The notes below the pieces were generated by a model. The model searched no databases. It saw only the letters and a list, made by a program, of their open reading frames with translations, and was not told where the DNA came from. DNA of 64,000 bases from CAWBRT01 sp963814745. GTDB taxonomy: Bacteria > Acidobacteriota > Terriglobia > Terriglobales > Acidobacteriaceae. The stretch is taken from positions 1 to 64,000 of the forward strand of contig CAWFEA010000029.1 of NCBI GenBank assembly GCA_963814745.1, written 5' to 3'. The number at the start of each line of letters is the position of its first letter. Position 1 is the stretch's first letter. A program made the translations under genes and the position numbers. This document shows, piece after piece, positions 39,082 through 47,330 of this stretch.

Positions 39082-40344
39082 CTATGTCGCCGATTCTCTT
39101 ACGGCAGTCATGCTCGCTACCGGCCTCGCCGCAACCTTTCGCAGGTCCGGCAGGAAAGCGGTCAACAAACCAATCAGCGGCAGGAATGAACAGACGTGGT
39201 AGACGAAGCCGATGCTGGTCATATCCGCTAGTTTGCCCAGGACAGCGGCGCCGATGCCCGCCATGCCGAAGGCGAATCCGAAAAACAGTCCGGAGATCAT
39301 GCCTACCCTGCCGGGAAGCAGTTCCTGCGCGAAGACAATGATGGCCGCAAAGGCCGACGCCAGAATCAGGCCAATGAACACGGTGAGAATGCCGGTCCAG
39401 AAGAGATTGGCGTAAGGCAGCGCCAGGGTAAAAGGAAAGACCCCGAGGATCGAGAACCAGATGACATACTTGCGGCCGATGCGTTCGCCGATCGGCCCAC
39501 CGGCGAAGGTTCCCAGTGCAACCGCTCCCAGAAAAACGAACAGATAAATCTGCGCGCTCTTGACCGAGAGATGAAACTTGCTGATCAGGTAAAAGATGTA
39601 ATAGCTGGACAAGCTGGCGAGATAGAAAAACTTCGAGAAAAGCAGGCTCAGCAGAATCAGCACGGCCGCCAGGGTTTTTCCCGGCGGCAGCGGAGATTGG
39701 ATAACTTGTTTCACCAGCGAGGTTTTCCTGGCTGGGCGGTGAGATTGATACCAGCTGCCCACGTAGGTCAGCACCATGATGGAAAGCAATACGGCGACGG
39801 TAAACCACGCGATGCTGTGCTGTCCTCTGGGCACAACTATAAGGGCTGCCAACAGGGGGCCGATCGCGGAACCGGTAGTGCCCCCCACCTGGAAGAACGA
39901 TTGCGCCAGCCCATGCTGTCCACCGGAAGCCATACGGGCCACGCGCGACGACTCGGGGTGAAAAATCGATGACCCGACACCAACCAGCGCGGAGGAAAAC
40001 AGAATCGCATGCAGGTTGCCTGCCCGCGAGAGCATAACCAAGCCGACCAGGGTGAAACCCATGGCGATCGGCAGCGAAAACGGCTGCGGGCGGCGATCGG
40101 TGTAGGTTCCGACGACCGGTTGCAGCAGGGAAGCGGTCATCTGGGAGGTAAGCGTAATTAAACCGATCTGCGAGTAATCCAGGTGGTACAGACTCTTGAA
40201 TAATGGATAGCACGAGGCAATCATCGACTGCGTCATGTCATTCAGGAAATGACAGAAACAAATCGATGCCAGAATCGCATAGATCGTCTGATTGGCGCTC
40301 TTCTTCAGCGCCCCCACCCCAGGTCCACTCACAGGCAACTCCAT
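39082..40344 (-). CDS. fsr: MFS transporter, fosmidomycin-resistance (Fsr) type
   Basis: A 420-residue efflux-type carrier with 12 predicted helices. Segments matching the Fsr family are FCHFLNDMTQSMIASCYP in helix 1, QIGLITLTSQMTASLLQP in helix 2, and VGVGSSIFHPESSRVARMAS near residue 120, the latter being very characteristic. GTTGSAIGPLLAALIV follows. The family exports fosmidomycin and other compounds; the natural substrate here is unknown. It stands alone on the minus strand, with no regulator next to it. Confidence 0.88.
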   Translation of the reverse strand: MELPVSGPGVGALKKSANQTIYAILASICFCHFLNDMTQSMIASCYPLFKSLYHLDYSQIGLITLTSQMTASLLQPVVGTYTDRRPQPFSLPIAMGFTLVGLVMLSRAGNLHAILFSSALVGVGSSIFHPESSRVARMASGGQHGLAQSFFQVGGTTGSAIGPLLAALIVVPRGQHSIAWFTVAVLLSIMVLTYVGSWYQSHRPARKTSLVKQVIQSPLPPGKTLAAVLILLSLLFSKFFYLASLSSYYIFYLISKFHLSVKSAQIYLFVFLGAVALGTFAGGPIGERIGRKYVIWFSILGVFPFTLALPYANLFWTGILTVFIGLILASAFAAIIVFAQELLPGRVGMISGLFFGFAFGMAGIGAAVLGKLADMTSIGFVYHVCSFLPLIGLLTAFLPDLRKVAARPVASMTAVRESAT

Positions 40345-40672
40345 TGGAGATAGAATCCGCCTCGCAGCCGCAGCTCGCCCGCTCTGTCTCCCGCCACATC
40401 TTTATTGCCTGTCAGGCGCCAACGCGCCCAAACGTGGCCGGACACTGGCCCGAGGGCAAAATACCACGGCTGTTCTGCCAGCCAATTAGATTCAAGATTT
40501 CGATGAGCGGCGGACTCTCGAACTGTGGAAGCAGCGGCTCACAACGCTATAACGTTAATCATAATAATGCCGGAACGCACATGAAAGTGCCAGAACTTTT
40601 CACCATGGTCGCGCTATCATCGCGGCCTATTTGGTTGCTCTTAAGGTTCGTGGCACTTTTGTACAATCAATC
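40345..40672. other. Divergent intergenic region, no gene seen
   Basis: This 328-nt gap lies between the divergent MFS and racemase genes. A short AT-rich dyad (TATAACGTTA) near 40548 could belong to a promoter or operator, but nothing else stands out. Confidence 0.4.
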
Positions 40673-41386
40673 ATGGCCTACCACATCGGAATTGTCGCCT
40701 GCTCCGCCGAGGGCGCATCGCTTTGTTATCGGACCATCTGCGTGGAAGGCGCACAGTTTCTCGGTGCGCACGATCATCCCGAGGTCTCGATGCACACGCA
40801 CCCGCTCGCCGCCTACATGAAATGCATTTACCGAAGTGACTGGGTGGGCGTGGGTGAGCTGATGCTCTCTTCGGCGAATAAGCTGGCGAAGAACGGCGCC
40901 GATTTTCTGATCTGCCCTGACAACACTATCCACCAGGCGCTTGCCTGCATTCAATCGCGCTCTCCGCTCCCCTGGCTGCACATCGCCGAGGTGGTCGCGC
41001 AACAGGCGGTTGAGCGCGGATTCCGGCGCCTGGGCCTGACCGGAACCCGCTGGCTGGTCGAAAGCGAAGTCTATCCGGAAAAGCTCACCGCGCGCGGACT
41101 CGAGTTCGCGCGCCCCGACCCCGCTGAACGCGAAGAAATCAATTGCATTATTATGGATGAGCTGGTGTACGGCGTCTTCAAGCCCGAGGCAGTTGCCAGC
41201 TTCCGGCGGGTCATCGGACGGATGAAGGATGCCGGCTGTGACGCCGTTGTACTCGGCTGCACCGAGATTCCGTTGATCATGAACGACGCCAATTCTCCGC
41301 TGCCGACGCTCGACTCCACCCGCTTGCTGGCGCGGGCGGCGCTGCGCAGGGCGGTGCAAGGCGTGACCGCTCCGGCTGTGCCCTAG
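40673..41386 (+). CDS. Aspartate/glutamate racemase family protein
   Basis: PLP-independent racemase of the Asp/Glu/hydantoin superfamily, 237 residues. The two catalytic cysteines are in ICPDNTIHQA near residue 83 and VLGCTEIPLIM near 195, in the usual spacing. The N-terminal GIVACSAEGASLCYRTI matches the substrate loop of aspartate racemases, and HTHPLAAYM near 45 is also conserved. ATG 40673 is chosen because MAYHIGIVACSAEG is the family start; the upstream Met adds only unmatched residues. It stands alone, converging on an SDR gene. It is probably an amino-acid racemase, with the substrate most likely aspartate. Confidence 0.88.
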   Translation: MAYHIGIVACSAEGASLCYRTICVEGAQFLGAHDHPEVSMHTHPLAAYMKCIYRSDWVGVGELMLSSANKLAKNGADFLICPDNTIHQALACIQSRSPLPWLHIAEVVAQQAVERGFRRLGLTGTRWLVESEVYPEKLTARGLEFARPDPAEREEINCIIMDELVYGVFKPEAVASFRRVIGRMKDAGCDAVVLGCTEIPLIMNDANSPLPTLDSTRLLARAALRRAVQGVTAPAVP

Positions 41387-41412
41387 GCTTCCCGGCGGCG
41401 ATAGCAATCCCG

Positions 41413-42195
41413 TCAGGCCAAAGTCTGCACGTCACCACAGACACTGAGCGCCTGGCCGGAGATGTTGCGTCCCGCTGGCGAACACAAGAACAACGTCATG
41501 GCGGCGATATCGTCGGCCGTGACCATTCGTTTTAGCGAGGCGCGGTTGGTGAGCTCGGCTTCGATTTCGCCGAAGCTCACCCCTGCAAGCGCTGCGCGGG
41601 CGCGGATGACACCATCTTGCCGCGGTCCTTGCACAATGCCCGGCAAGATAGCATTGACGCGGATGCCGGCAGGTCCGAGTTCAATCGCCAGACTCTTCGT
41701 AAGCCCGATCACCGCCCATTTCGACGCCGCGTAAGGCGTCCGGTTGGGGAAGCCGAGGCGCCCCGCGAGCGAGGATAAGTTGATGATCGCGCCATCCTTT
41801 GTTTCGCGCAGCATCGGCACCGCCAGGCGAGTGCAGTAGTACTGCCCGTTCAGGTTCACGTCGATGGTGCGCCGCCAGTCGTCCGGAGAGATCTGATCGA
41901 TTGCACCGGTAGGCCCGGCTATCCCGGCGTTGTTCACCAGCACATCGAGCCCCCCGAGCTCACGCCGCACGTCCTGAAAGAGCCGCTCGACGTCGGCTTC
42001 GGCGGAAACGTCGGCGACGGTACTGCTCACCGGCGGAAGCTCTTTCGCACACTGCGCCAGAGCTTCCTTGGAGATATCGCAAATGTGTACGTGCGCGCCG
42101 CTCTCGGCAAATGCGCCCACAATTGCACGGCCTATGCCGGAGCCGCCGGCGGTGACCAGGACACGCAAGCCCTTTCTTAGATTGGGCTGTAACAT
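41413..42195 (-). CDS. SDR family oxidoreductase
   Basis: A classical short-chain dehydrogenase of 260 residues. The cofactor motif is LVTAGGSGIGRAIVGAF at residues 12-28, with HICDIS following and an acidic residue suggesting NAD preference. DVLVNNAGIAGPTG is near 85, and the catalytic Ser and Tyr are in INLSSLAGRLGFPNRTPYAASKWAV around 135-160. ATG 42195 has GGGAGA upstream, and the TGxxxGxG-like motif then sits correctly. Several sugar-alcohol and hydroxy-acid dehydrogenases share this pattern, so the substrate remains open. Confidence 0.9.
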   Translation of the reverse strand: MLQPNLRKGLRVLVTAGGSGIGRAIVGAFAESGAHVHICDISKEALAQCAKELPPVSSTVADVSAEADVERLFQDVRRELGGLDVLVNNAGIAGPTGAIDQISPDDWRRTIDVNLNGQYYCTRLAVPMLRETKDGAIINLSSLAGRLGFPNRTPYAASKWAVIGLTKSLAIELGPAGIRVNAILPGIVQGPRQDGVIRARAALAGVSFGEIEAELTNRASLKRMVTADDIAAMTLFLCSPAGRNISGQALSVCGDVQTLA

Positions 42196-42313
42196 AATTC
42201 TCCCTGCATCCTCACTGTATTCTTGGGGGTTGACGGGTTTCCGCCGAAGGCCGCGAGAAATGCCGTCTTCCCACGGCCCTTGAGAGTCGCCGGACTGCAA
42301 TTGCGTCCTTCGC

Positions 42314-42979
42314 TTAGTTGATATGACCAACCGGAATAAGGTAAATCGGCATCAGCTGCGCGGGCAGCGAAGCTCCCTTCTGTGCATCCTTAGGCTCGAA
42401 TCCACCCACTGGAACTGCGCCGAGTCCAAGCGCGGTGGCTTGCAGCAGCACATTCTCCGCCACGTGCCCGGCTTCCAGATTGGTCACGCGCGGGCCCTTG
42501 TCGGCCCCATACTTTCCGGTCGCGCGCTCGTATTCGCCGGCAATCAGGAGCACAAACGGAGCGGACTTAACCGAGGGCTGCACGGAGAGCTTGGCCCGCA
42601 AGTCTCCGCTCTGGAGCTTCTTAAGCTGGTGACCGGCCGGGATGTACTCGAAGAAAGCATCAGGCGTAGCCAGATAGATGTGCAGGTAATACTGGGCCGA
42701 AGCGGAGGGAGCCGTACGATGGCCCTTGTCGTCGGTAATTCCCTGGGCCGCCCACAGCAGTTGCGAAATCTCAGCCTGGCTCAGTGGCTTGGCGGTAAAG
42801 GTGCGCGTCGAGCGCCGGTGGGCGAGTGCTTCCGTCAGCGCCATGCCTCCCGACTTGCTGGGCTGAGGCAGTTGAATGGTGGTCGCGCCAGCGGCGGCGG
42901 ACTTGCCCGTTTCCTGAGCAAAAGCGGCGGAAACGGACACGGCAATGAGGGCAAAGCAGACGAGCAGAAACTTGCGCAT
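42314..42979 (-). CDS. Exported nitroreductase-family (SagB/ThcOx-type) oxidoreductase
   Basis: A 221-residue protein with a clear Sec signal peptide (MRKFLLVCFALIAVSVSAAFA, cleavage near residue 21). The mature part is an FMN-binding nitroreductase-like domain: ALAHRRSTRTFTAKPLSQ near residue 60, ISQLLWAAQGITD near 80, HIYLATPDAFFEY near 108, GHVAENVLLQATALGLGAVPVGGF near 170. These match SagB/ThcOx-type dehydrogenases. Members linked to peptide maturation are usually cytoplasmic, so the signal peptide is unusual and implies a periplasmic flavoenzyme. ATG 42979 follows GGAGGAAG. No RiPP precursor or YcaO gene is nearby. Confidence 0.85.
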   Translation of the reverse strand: MRKFLLVCFALIAVSVSAAFAQETGKSAAAGATTIQLPQPSKSGGMALTEALAHRRSTRTFTAKPLSQAEISQLLWAAQGITDDKGHRTAPSASAQYYLHIYLATPDAFFEYIPAGHQLKKLQSGDLRAKLSVQPSVKSAPFVLLIAGEYERATGKYGADKGPRVTNLEAGHVAENVLLQATALGLGAVPVGGFEPKDAQKGASLPAQLMPIYLIPVGHIN

Positions 42980-43154
42980 TTTCTTCCTCCCTGGATGATT
43001 GCAACCGGAGGATTTCAGTTTCGTTGATCTTTGCCCGACGCGCAAGTGCCGTGAATATAACGTCCGGCGCACCGCGCCGCATTGTTTCTTTGACGTGGCC
43101 GAGGTGTTTATTCATACTGGCTAAATTGGGGAATTCTGGCTAGCGCTGTCACCT

Positions 43155-43901
43155 ATGACGACTTTGGTTGTGCTTTCGATTATTGCCGGGACTTGTGCCG
43201 GCGGATTTGTCTCCGGCGTTGCCGGCTTCGCCTTCGGGCTGGTGTCGCTTGCCTTTTGGGTCTGGAACATAGACCCCAAGATGCTGGCGCCGATGATAGT
43301 TTTCGGATCATTCGTGACCCAAACGCTTTCCGTGGGGGTGGTGCGGCGCAGCTTCGACTGGAAGCGCTTGGCGCCATTTCTGGTGGGCGGCGCGGTCGGT
43401 GTTCCGCTCGGCGCGGCCCTGCTGGGCGTGGTCAACATCACCGTGTTTAAACTGACGGTTGGCCTTATCCTGATTGTTTATTGCTCCTCCATGCTGTTGA
43501 TCGGCAACCCCAAGCCGGTTGTCGCCGGAGGGCGATTCGCCGACGGCATCTCCGGCCTGATCGGCGGCGTCATGGGCGGACTCGCCGGACTCACCGGACC
43601 CGCGCCGACGCTGTGGTGTACGCTTCGCGGATGGGACAAAGACACGCAGCGCTGCATCTTCCAGAGCTTCAACCTCGGGATGCAGGGCATCGCCCTGGTA
43701 ACCTACTGGCTCAACGGAACACTCACCCCGACTGTCGGCAAAGTCTTTGTCTTGATGTTTCCCGCCGTGCTCATTCCCGCCATTGTCGGCGCGCGGCTCT
43801 ACACGCGAATTAACGCCGTCGCCTTCCGCCGACTGGTGCTTGGACTTCTGCTGCTGTCAGGCGTGGTGCTGCTGGGCTCGACCTTGTTTGCCAAGCATTG
43901 A
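43155..43901 (+). CDS. Sulfite exporter TauE/SafE family membrane protein
   Basis: A 248-residue integral membrane protein with about eight hydrophobic helices. TauE/SafE features include GTCAGGFVSGVAGFAFGLVS at the N-terminus and a repeat of that motif, GLIGGVMGGLAGLTGPAPTL, in the second half. The two-fold repeat is typical. The family exports sulfite, sulfoacetate or other C2 anions. It diverges from the exported nitroreductase gene and converges on an MFS gene. There is no sulfonate catabolism gene nearby, so its substrate is unknown. Confidence 0.88.
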   Translation: MTTLVVLSIIAGTCAGGFVSGVAGFAFGLVSLAFWVWNIDPKMLAPMIVFGSFVTQTLSVGVVRRSFDWKRLAPFLVGGAVGVPLGAALLGVVNITVFKLTVGLILIVYCSSMLLIGNPKPVVAGGRFADGISGLIGGVMGGLAGLTGPAPTLWCTLRGWDKDTQRCIFQSFNLGMQGIALVTYWLNGTLTPTVGKVFVLMFPAVLIPAIVGARLYTRINAVAFRRLVLGLLLLSGVVLLGSTLFAKH

Positions 43902-43960
43902 TGATGGCAGTCTTATAAGCTGACGCCGGAGCGAGCGTCGCCGTGCTATCTGTTCCGGCG

Positions 43961-45355
43961 CTACCTGCCCGTCGCCGTTGCATCGGCTTCAGTTTTGGCG
44001 AACTGTTTCGCCACCGCATTCCGTTCCCTGTAGACGACGTAGAGGGCCGCTGCCGCCGCGCATAGGCTGGTCAGAATGCCCAGATACCAGATTCCACGAA
44101 ACTCGGTATAGAAGGCGCCGCCCTTGATTGAAAACCTCACCGCCATGAATCCGCTGGCGGAAAGTGCCACCGCTCCGGCGAACTGTCCGACCATATTGAT
44201 CACTCCCATGGCGAAGCCGGCCGTGCGAATCGACCAGATTTCCGCCGCCGAGGCATTGACCAGAGGGAAGATGTTGATCAGTACACCGCTGGCAAAAGAC
44301 AACAGCCCCAGCAGGTATACATTGGGAATTGGCGTGGCATAAGCCCAAAAGCATGCAGCAATTCCCAGCAGCCCGACGAAAATTATCACCGAGCGCGGAA
44401 CGGCGAACTTTTTGAGCAGGACATCCGACAGGTTGCCGACCAGCGGCGTGCCGACCACGCGCCCCAACACATAAGTGGTCGCCATGGCTCCGCCGGCAAC
44501 GATCGCCGAACCTTTCGCCATGCCCTGTTTCTGAATGTAGAACTCGGTGGCGTACAAAGGCAGCCAGCCCGGCACCAGGCGTGCCCCGATCATGTATCCC
44601 GACCAGGCCAGCGACAGGATCCAAAGCGCCGGGTCTTTGGCTATGCCGGCAGCGACGTGCTTGTATTGTTTGTCTTCCTTCTCGTCCTCGGCCGCCTGGA
44701 CCGAGGGAAGGCCCATGATGGTTGGGTCCGACCGCAGCATCACCGCGCTGGCTATGCCGATGACCAGCACCACGACGCCCATAACAACCGTCGAACCCCG
44801 CCAGCCGGTTAGCCCGAATAGGCCGCCACCGCTCATAACCACAGCCATAACAGGGATAAGCAAAAAGCTAAATCCTTCACCAAGTCCGCCTCCGGGACCG
44901 GAATAGAATTCCATGGCAAAGCCGCGCTCTTTTATGGCGAACCACTTCGCCAGGACCGAAGCGATAGGTACATAGCCGGCGCCGGCCATGGCCCCCATCA
45001 GGGTTCTCCATACAATTGCCTGCGTAAAAGTCGCACTAAAGGCGAAGCCGGCCAGGAACAAGGCCATCACTACCACCCCGGCCGGGATCACCTTGCGCCC
45101 GCCCCAACGGTCGGTGCTCAAGCCCCAGGGAATCTGGGAGAACGAGTAGGCGTAAAAGAAAGCCGAGCCCATCAACCCGATTTCCGGCATGCCGATGTGC
45201 AGGTCAGTCATCAGATACTTGGTGATGCTGGCGTAATTCCAACGCACCAGTTGAGAAGTACAATAGACCAGGGTGCAGGCCGCGAGAACAACCCAGCGAT
45301 AGTAACGTTTTCCTTCAAACCAGCTCATAAACGCCATCCCTTCCCGGTTAGACAT
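43961..45355 (-). CDS. MFS transporter
   Basis: A 464-residue carrier with 12 predicted helices and a short soluble C-terminus. Helix 1 is RWVVLAACTLVYCTSQLVRW. The loop 2-3 motif reads WGLSTDRWGGRKVIPAG, and helix 4 contains RTLMGAMAGAGYVPIASVL. The pattern is close to the ACS and oxalate/formate-like families that move organic anions. A second start at ATG 45328 (MSWFEGKRYYRW) is also plausible, as the residues before it are not typical. It precedes a lactonase-like gene on the same strand only at a distance. Confidence 0.85.
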   Translation of the reverse strand: MSNREGMAFMSWFEGKRYYRWVVLAACTLVYCTSQLVRWNYASITKYLMTDLHIGMPEIGLMGSAFFYAYSFSQIPWGLSTDRWGGRKVIPAGVVVMALFLAGFAFSATFTQAIVWRTLMGAMAGAGYVPIASVLAKWFAIKERGFAMEFYSGPGGGLGEGFSFLLIPVMAVVMSGGGLFGLTGWRGSTVVMGVVVLVIGIASAVMLRSDPTIMGLPSVQAAEDEKEDKQYKHVAAGIAKDPALWILSLAWSGYMIGARLVPGWLPLYATEFYIQKQGMAKGSAIVAGGAMATTYVLGRVVGTPLVGNLSDVLLKKFAVPRSVIIFVGLLGIAACFWAYATPIPNVYLLGLLSFASGVLINIFPLVNASAAEIWSIRTAGFAMGVINMVGQFAGAVALSASGFMAVRFSIKGGAFYTEFRGIWYLGILTSLCAAAAALYVVYRERNAVAKQFAKTEADATATGR

Positions 45356-45451
45356 CCCGGTGACCCGCCATTGCTCAGGACGGGGAGTAGAGCCGCCCCT
45401 CCGTCGTCATCCGGCGGCGAAAGGGCGGTTCCACCTGTCGTAGTAGTCAGT

Positions 45452-46351
45452 TCATGCCAACTGCGTGATGCCCGCGGCCACTTTGGGGAAATCCGTCAGC
45501 ATCTTGATGTCATGGCCGGGGAAAATGTTCTCCACCGGAGCCTTGGAACGCAGTTTTTCGTAGGTCTCCAGCCATACCGGCAGATTGGTAATTAAGCCGC
45601 TCGGCACATCCTCTTTGAAGCTTCTGAAAAGATGCGCGCTGTCGGAGCCGACAATGGTTTGACCCTTAGCCGTGGGGATCAGCACTGTCTGTAGCGCGGG
45701 CGTATGGCCCGTCGCCAATAGAAGCTCCATGTTGGGGCCAATCACCTTGTCGCCATCGATCTTGACCACGCGCGGGCCCTTGGCCAGCTCGGCGAAAGCC
45801 TTGTTGGCATCCGGGTTCTGCAACGGCTTGTAGGCGGCTTTTTGCGAGAGCCGGCTGTTGATCCAGAAGTCGAACTCTTTCTTCTGCACATAAAACTTGG
45901 CCGCCGGGAAGGCCTGCGCAAAGTCGGTTACGCCGCCGATATGATCGAAGTGCATGTGAGTGACGACAACCCGAGTTACCTGCTCGGGTTTGATTCCTAT
46001 CCGGCCCACCATCTGCTCGGGCGGGATAAAACCCTTAAACTTCGGACCCCAGGCTTTGCCGGTGCCGGTGTCCACCAGGGTGGTTTCGCCGTTGGCGGCG
46101 CGAATGGCCCACACGTAATAGTTGATCTGCATGTCTTCGGCCCAGCCGGTGTTGAAAAGCAGCATGGCCAGCTTGCGATCAAACGGTCCGGCATAGTTCA
46201 CAGCGAAGACTTCATAGTTCGATTTCGCAGCGGAGGGCTTGCCGCCCGCCTTTTTCTCTTCGGCCATGATTGACTTGCCTCCCGCCAATGCCGTGGCTCC
46301 AACGGCCACGGAAAGCGATTTCACAAAATCTCGGCGATCGATGACGCTCAT
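45452..46351 (-). CDS. Tat-exported metallo-beta-lactamase fold hydrolase, AHL-lactonase-like
   Basis: A 299-residue hydrolase. The N-terminus holds a twin-arginine signal (DRRDFVKSLSVAVGATALAGG). The catalytic metal motif is VVVTHMHFDHIGGVTDF near residue 140, the HxHxDH of the family. Further ligands are in LLATGHTPALQTV near 213 and in FPGHDIK near the C-terminus. The arrangement resembles the N-acyl homoserine lactonase group, which opens lactone rings of signal molecules, but many members act on other lactones or esters. ATG 46351 follows GGGAG. Export as a folded metalloenzyme through Tat fits metal loading in the cytoplasm. Confidence 0.85.
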   Translation of the reverse strand: MSVIDRRDFVKSLSVAVGATALAGGKSIMAEEKKAGGKPSAAKSNYEVFAVNYAGPFDRKLAMLLFNTGWAEDMQINYYVWAIRAANGETTLVDTGTGKAWGPKFKGFIPPEQMVGRIGIKPEQVTRVVVTHMHFDHIGGVTDFAQAFPAAKFYVQKKEFDFWINSRLSQKAAYKPLQNPDANKAFAELAKGPRVVKIDGDKVIGPNMELLLATGHTPALQTVLIPTAKGQTIVGSDSAHLFRSFKEDVPSGLITNLPVWLETYEKLRSKAPVENIFPGHDIKMLTDFPKVAAGITQLA

Positions 46352-46473
46352 TGAAAATCTCCCTTTTATCCCTTCGGTTTCGACTGTGGTGCATGATTTC
46401 CGTATCTCGGCTTTGTATCGCTCCGGGAGATTTTTAGCAAGCTGAAAGTTTAGGTTTGCAGTTGCAAACGCCC

Positions 46474-46689
46474 CTAGCCGGGATTATTCATGAATCGGGT
46501 GGAGCAGGCCTTCAGGCCTGCATGGGAGGCCAGGAATCACACGGGCTTTAGCCCCCGAGGTACTTTGCGTGCAGCCAGACATGCTGCACCTCAGTGGCTA
46601 AAGCCGGATCCTTTTCTGTGCCGGTGAAACGCAGGGCTGAAGCCCTGCTCCGCCCAAAACATGCGTTCTTCATGAATAATCCGGGCTAG
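46474..46689. repeat. 216-bp hairpin-forming repeat element with 21-bp terminal inverted repeats
   Basis: The ends are CTAGCCGGGATTATTCATGAA and, on the other strand, CTAGCCCGGATTATTCATGAA, which match at 20 of 21 positions. Inside are further paired segments: GGAGCAGGCCTTCAGGCCT against GGGCTGAAGCCCTGCTCC, and GCTTTAGCCCCCG against GGCTAAAGCCGG. The whole element can fold into one long hairpin and has no ORF. It looks like a MITE or REP-type repeat. No target-site duplication is obvious. Confidence 0.75.
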
Positions 46690-46816
46690 CCGCAGTACAA
46701 TTCGAGCGACTCAGAGCGGTTTCCTATGAGCACGGTTGCTCAGAAAGGATGGCGATAATACCTTGGACACATTGACAGAAGGCTCCTCAGATCGAATTGC
46801 TTCCACGCTTAACCCG

Positions 46817-47272
46817 ATGGATCAGCCTGCTCGAAAAAAACGTGTGCTGTGGAAATGGTCGATTGCAATAACTCTCGCCGTCGTTGCCTACTTCGGGTGG
46901 CAGTGCGGTTCGGGGCTAATCCAAGGTCGGAGATTAGCGAATACGGCAGTACAGCATTTTCACGATCAACTTAACGATGCCAGATTTTCAGAAATTTACA
47001 GCCAAGCAGATGAGGCTTTTCGTTCGTCTGGCAGTGAGGAAGAATTGCTGAAGTTCTTTGCAGCAGTTCACCGGAAACTCGGTATCGCTGGCTCCTCCAG
47101 TTTAGGAAATATCAATGTTATGGCTATGACGAATGGCACGTTCATAACCACCATTTACAACACAGCTTTTGAAAGAGGAACAGCAACTGAGACATTTACT
47201 TGGGTGAAGAAGGGAAGCACGTTGGTATTGCACGGTTACAATATCAGTTCGAAAGCATTGATTGTGGACTAG
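46817..47272 (+). CDS. Hypothetical membrane-anchored protein
   Basis: A 151-residue protein of unknown function. A basic N-terminus (DQPARKKRVLWKW) is followed by one hydrophobic helix (SIAITLAVVAYFGW) and then a periplasmic domain of about 110 residues with a helix-rich start (QHFHDQLNDARFSEIYSQAD) and beta strands in the second half. The layout resembles small lipoprotein-like DUF4019-type proteins, but I cannot assign it. ATG 46817 is uncertain; TTG 46763 or 46736 would lengthen it. GC content is lower than its neighbours, which may indicate transfer. Confidence 0.55.
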   Translation: MDQPARKKRVLWKWSIAITLAVVAYFGWQCGSGLIQGRRLANTAVQHFHDQLNDARFSEIYSQADEAFRSSGSEEELLKFFAAVHRKLGIAGSSSLGNINVMAMTNGTFITTIYNTAFERGTATETFTWVKKGSTLVLHGYNISSKALIVD

Positions 47273-47281
47273 GCCTTGCAG

Positions 47282-47315
47282 GTGCCCCACATCTGCCGCA
47301 GTCAGCAGATGTGGG
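47282..47315. repeat. Hairpin repeat, copy 1, at the 3' end of lacD
   Basis: An 11-bp perfect stem, CCCACATCTGC with GCAGATGTGGG around an 8-nt loop CGCAGTCA, lies just after the stop of the lacD gene. A second copy with 28 of 30 matching bases lies beyond the lacD 5' end at 48552-48581. Confidence 0.75.
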
Positions 47316-47330
47316 ACGACTAACGGCGCT

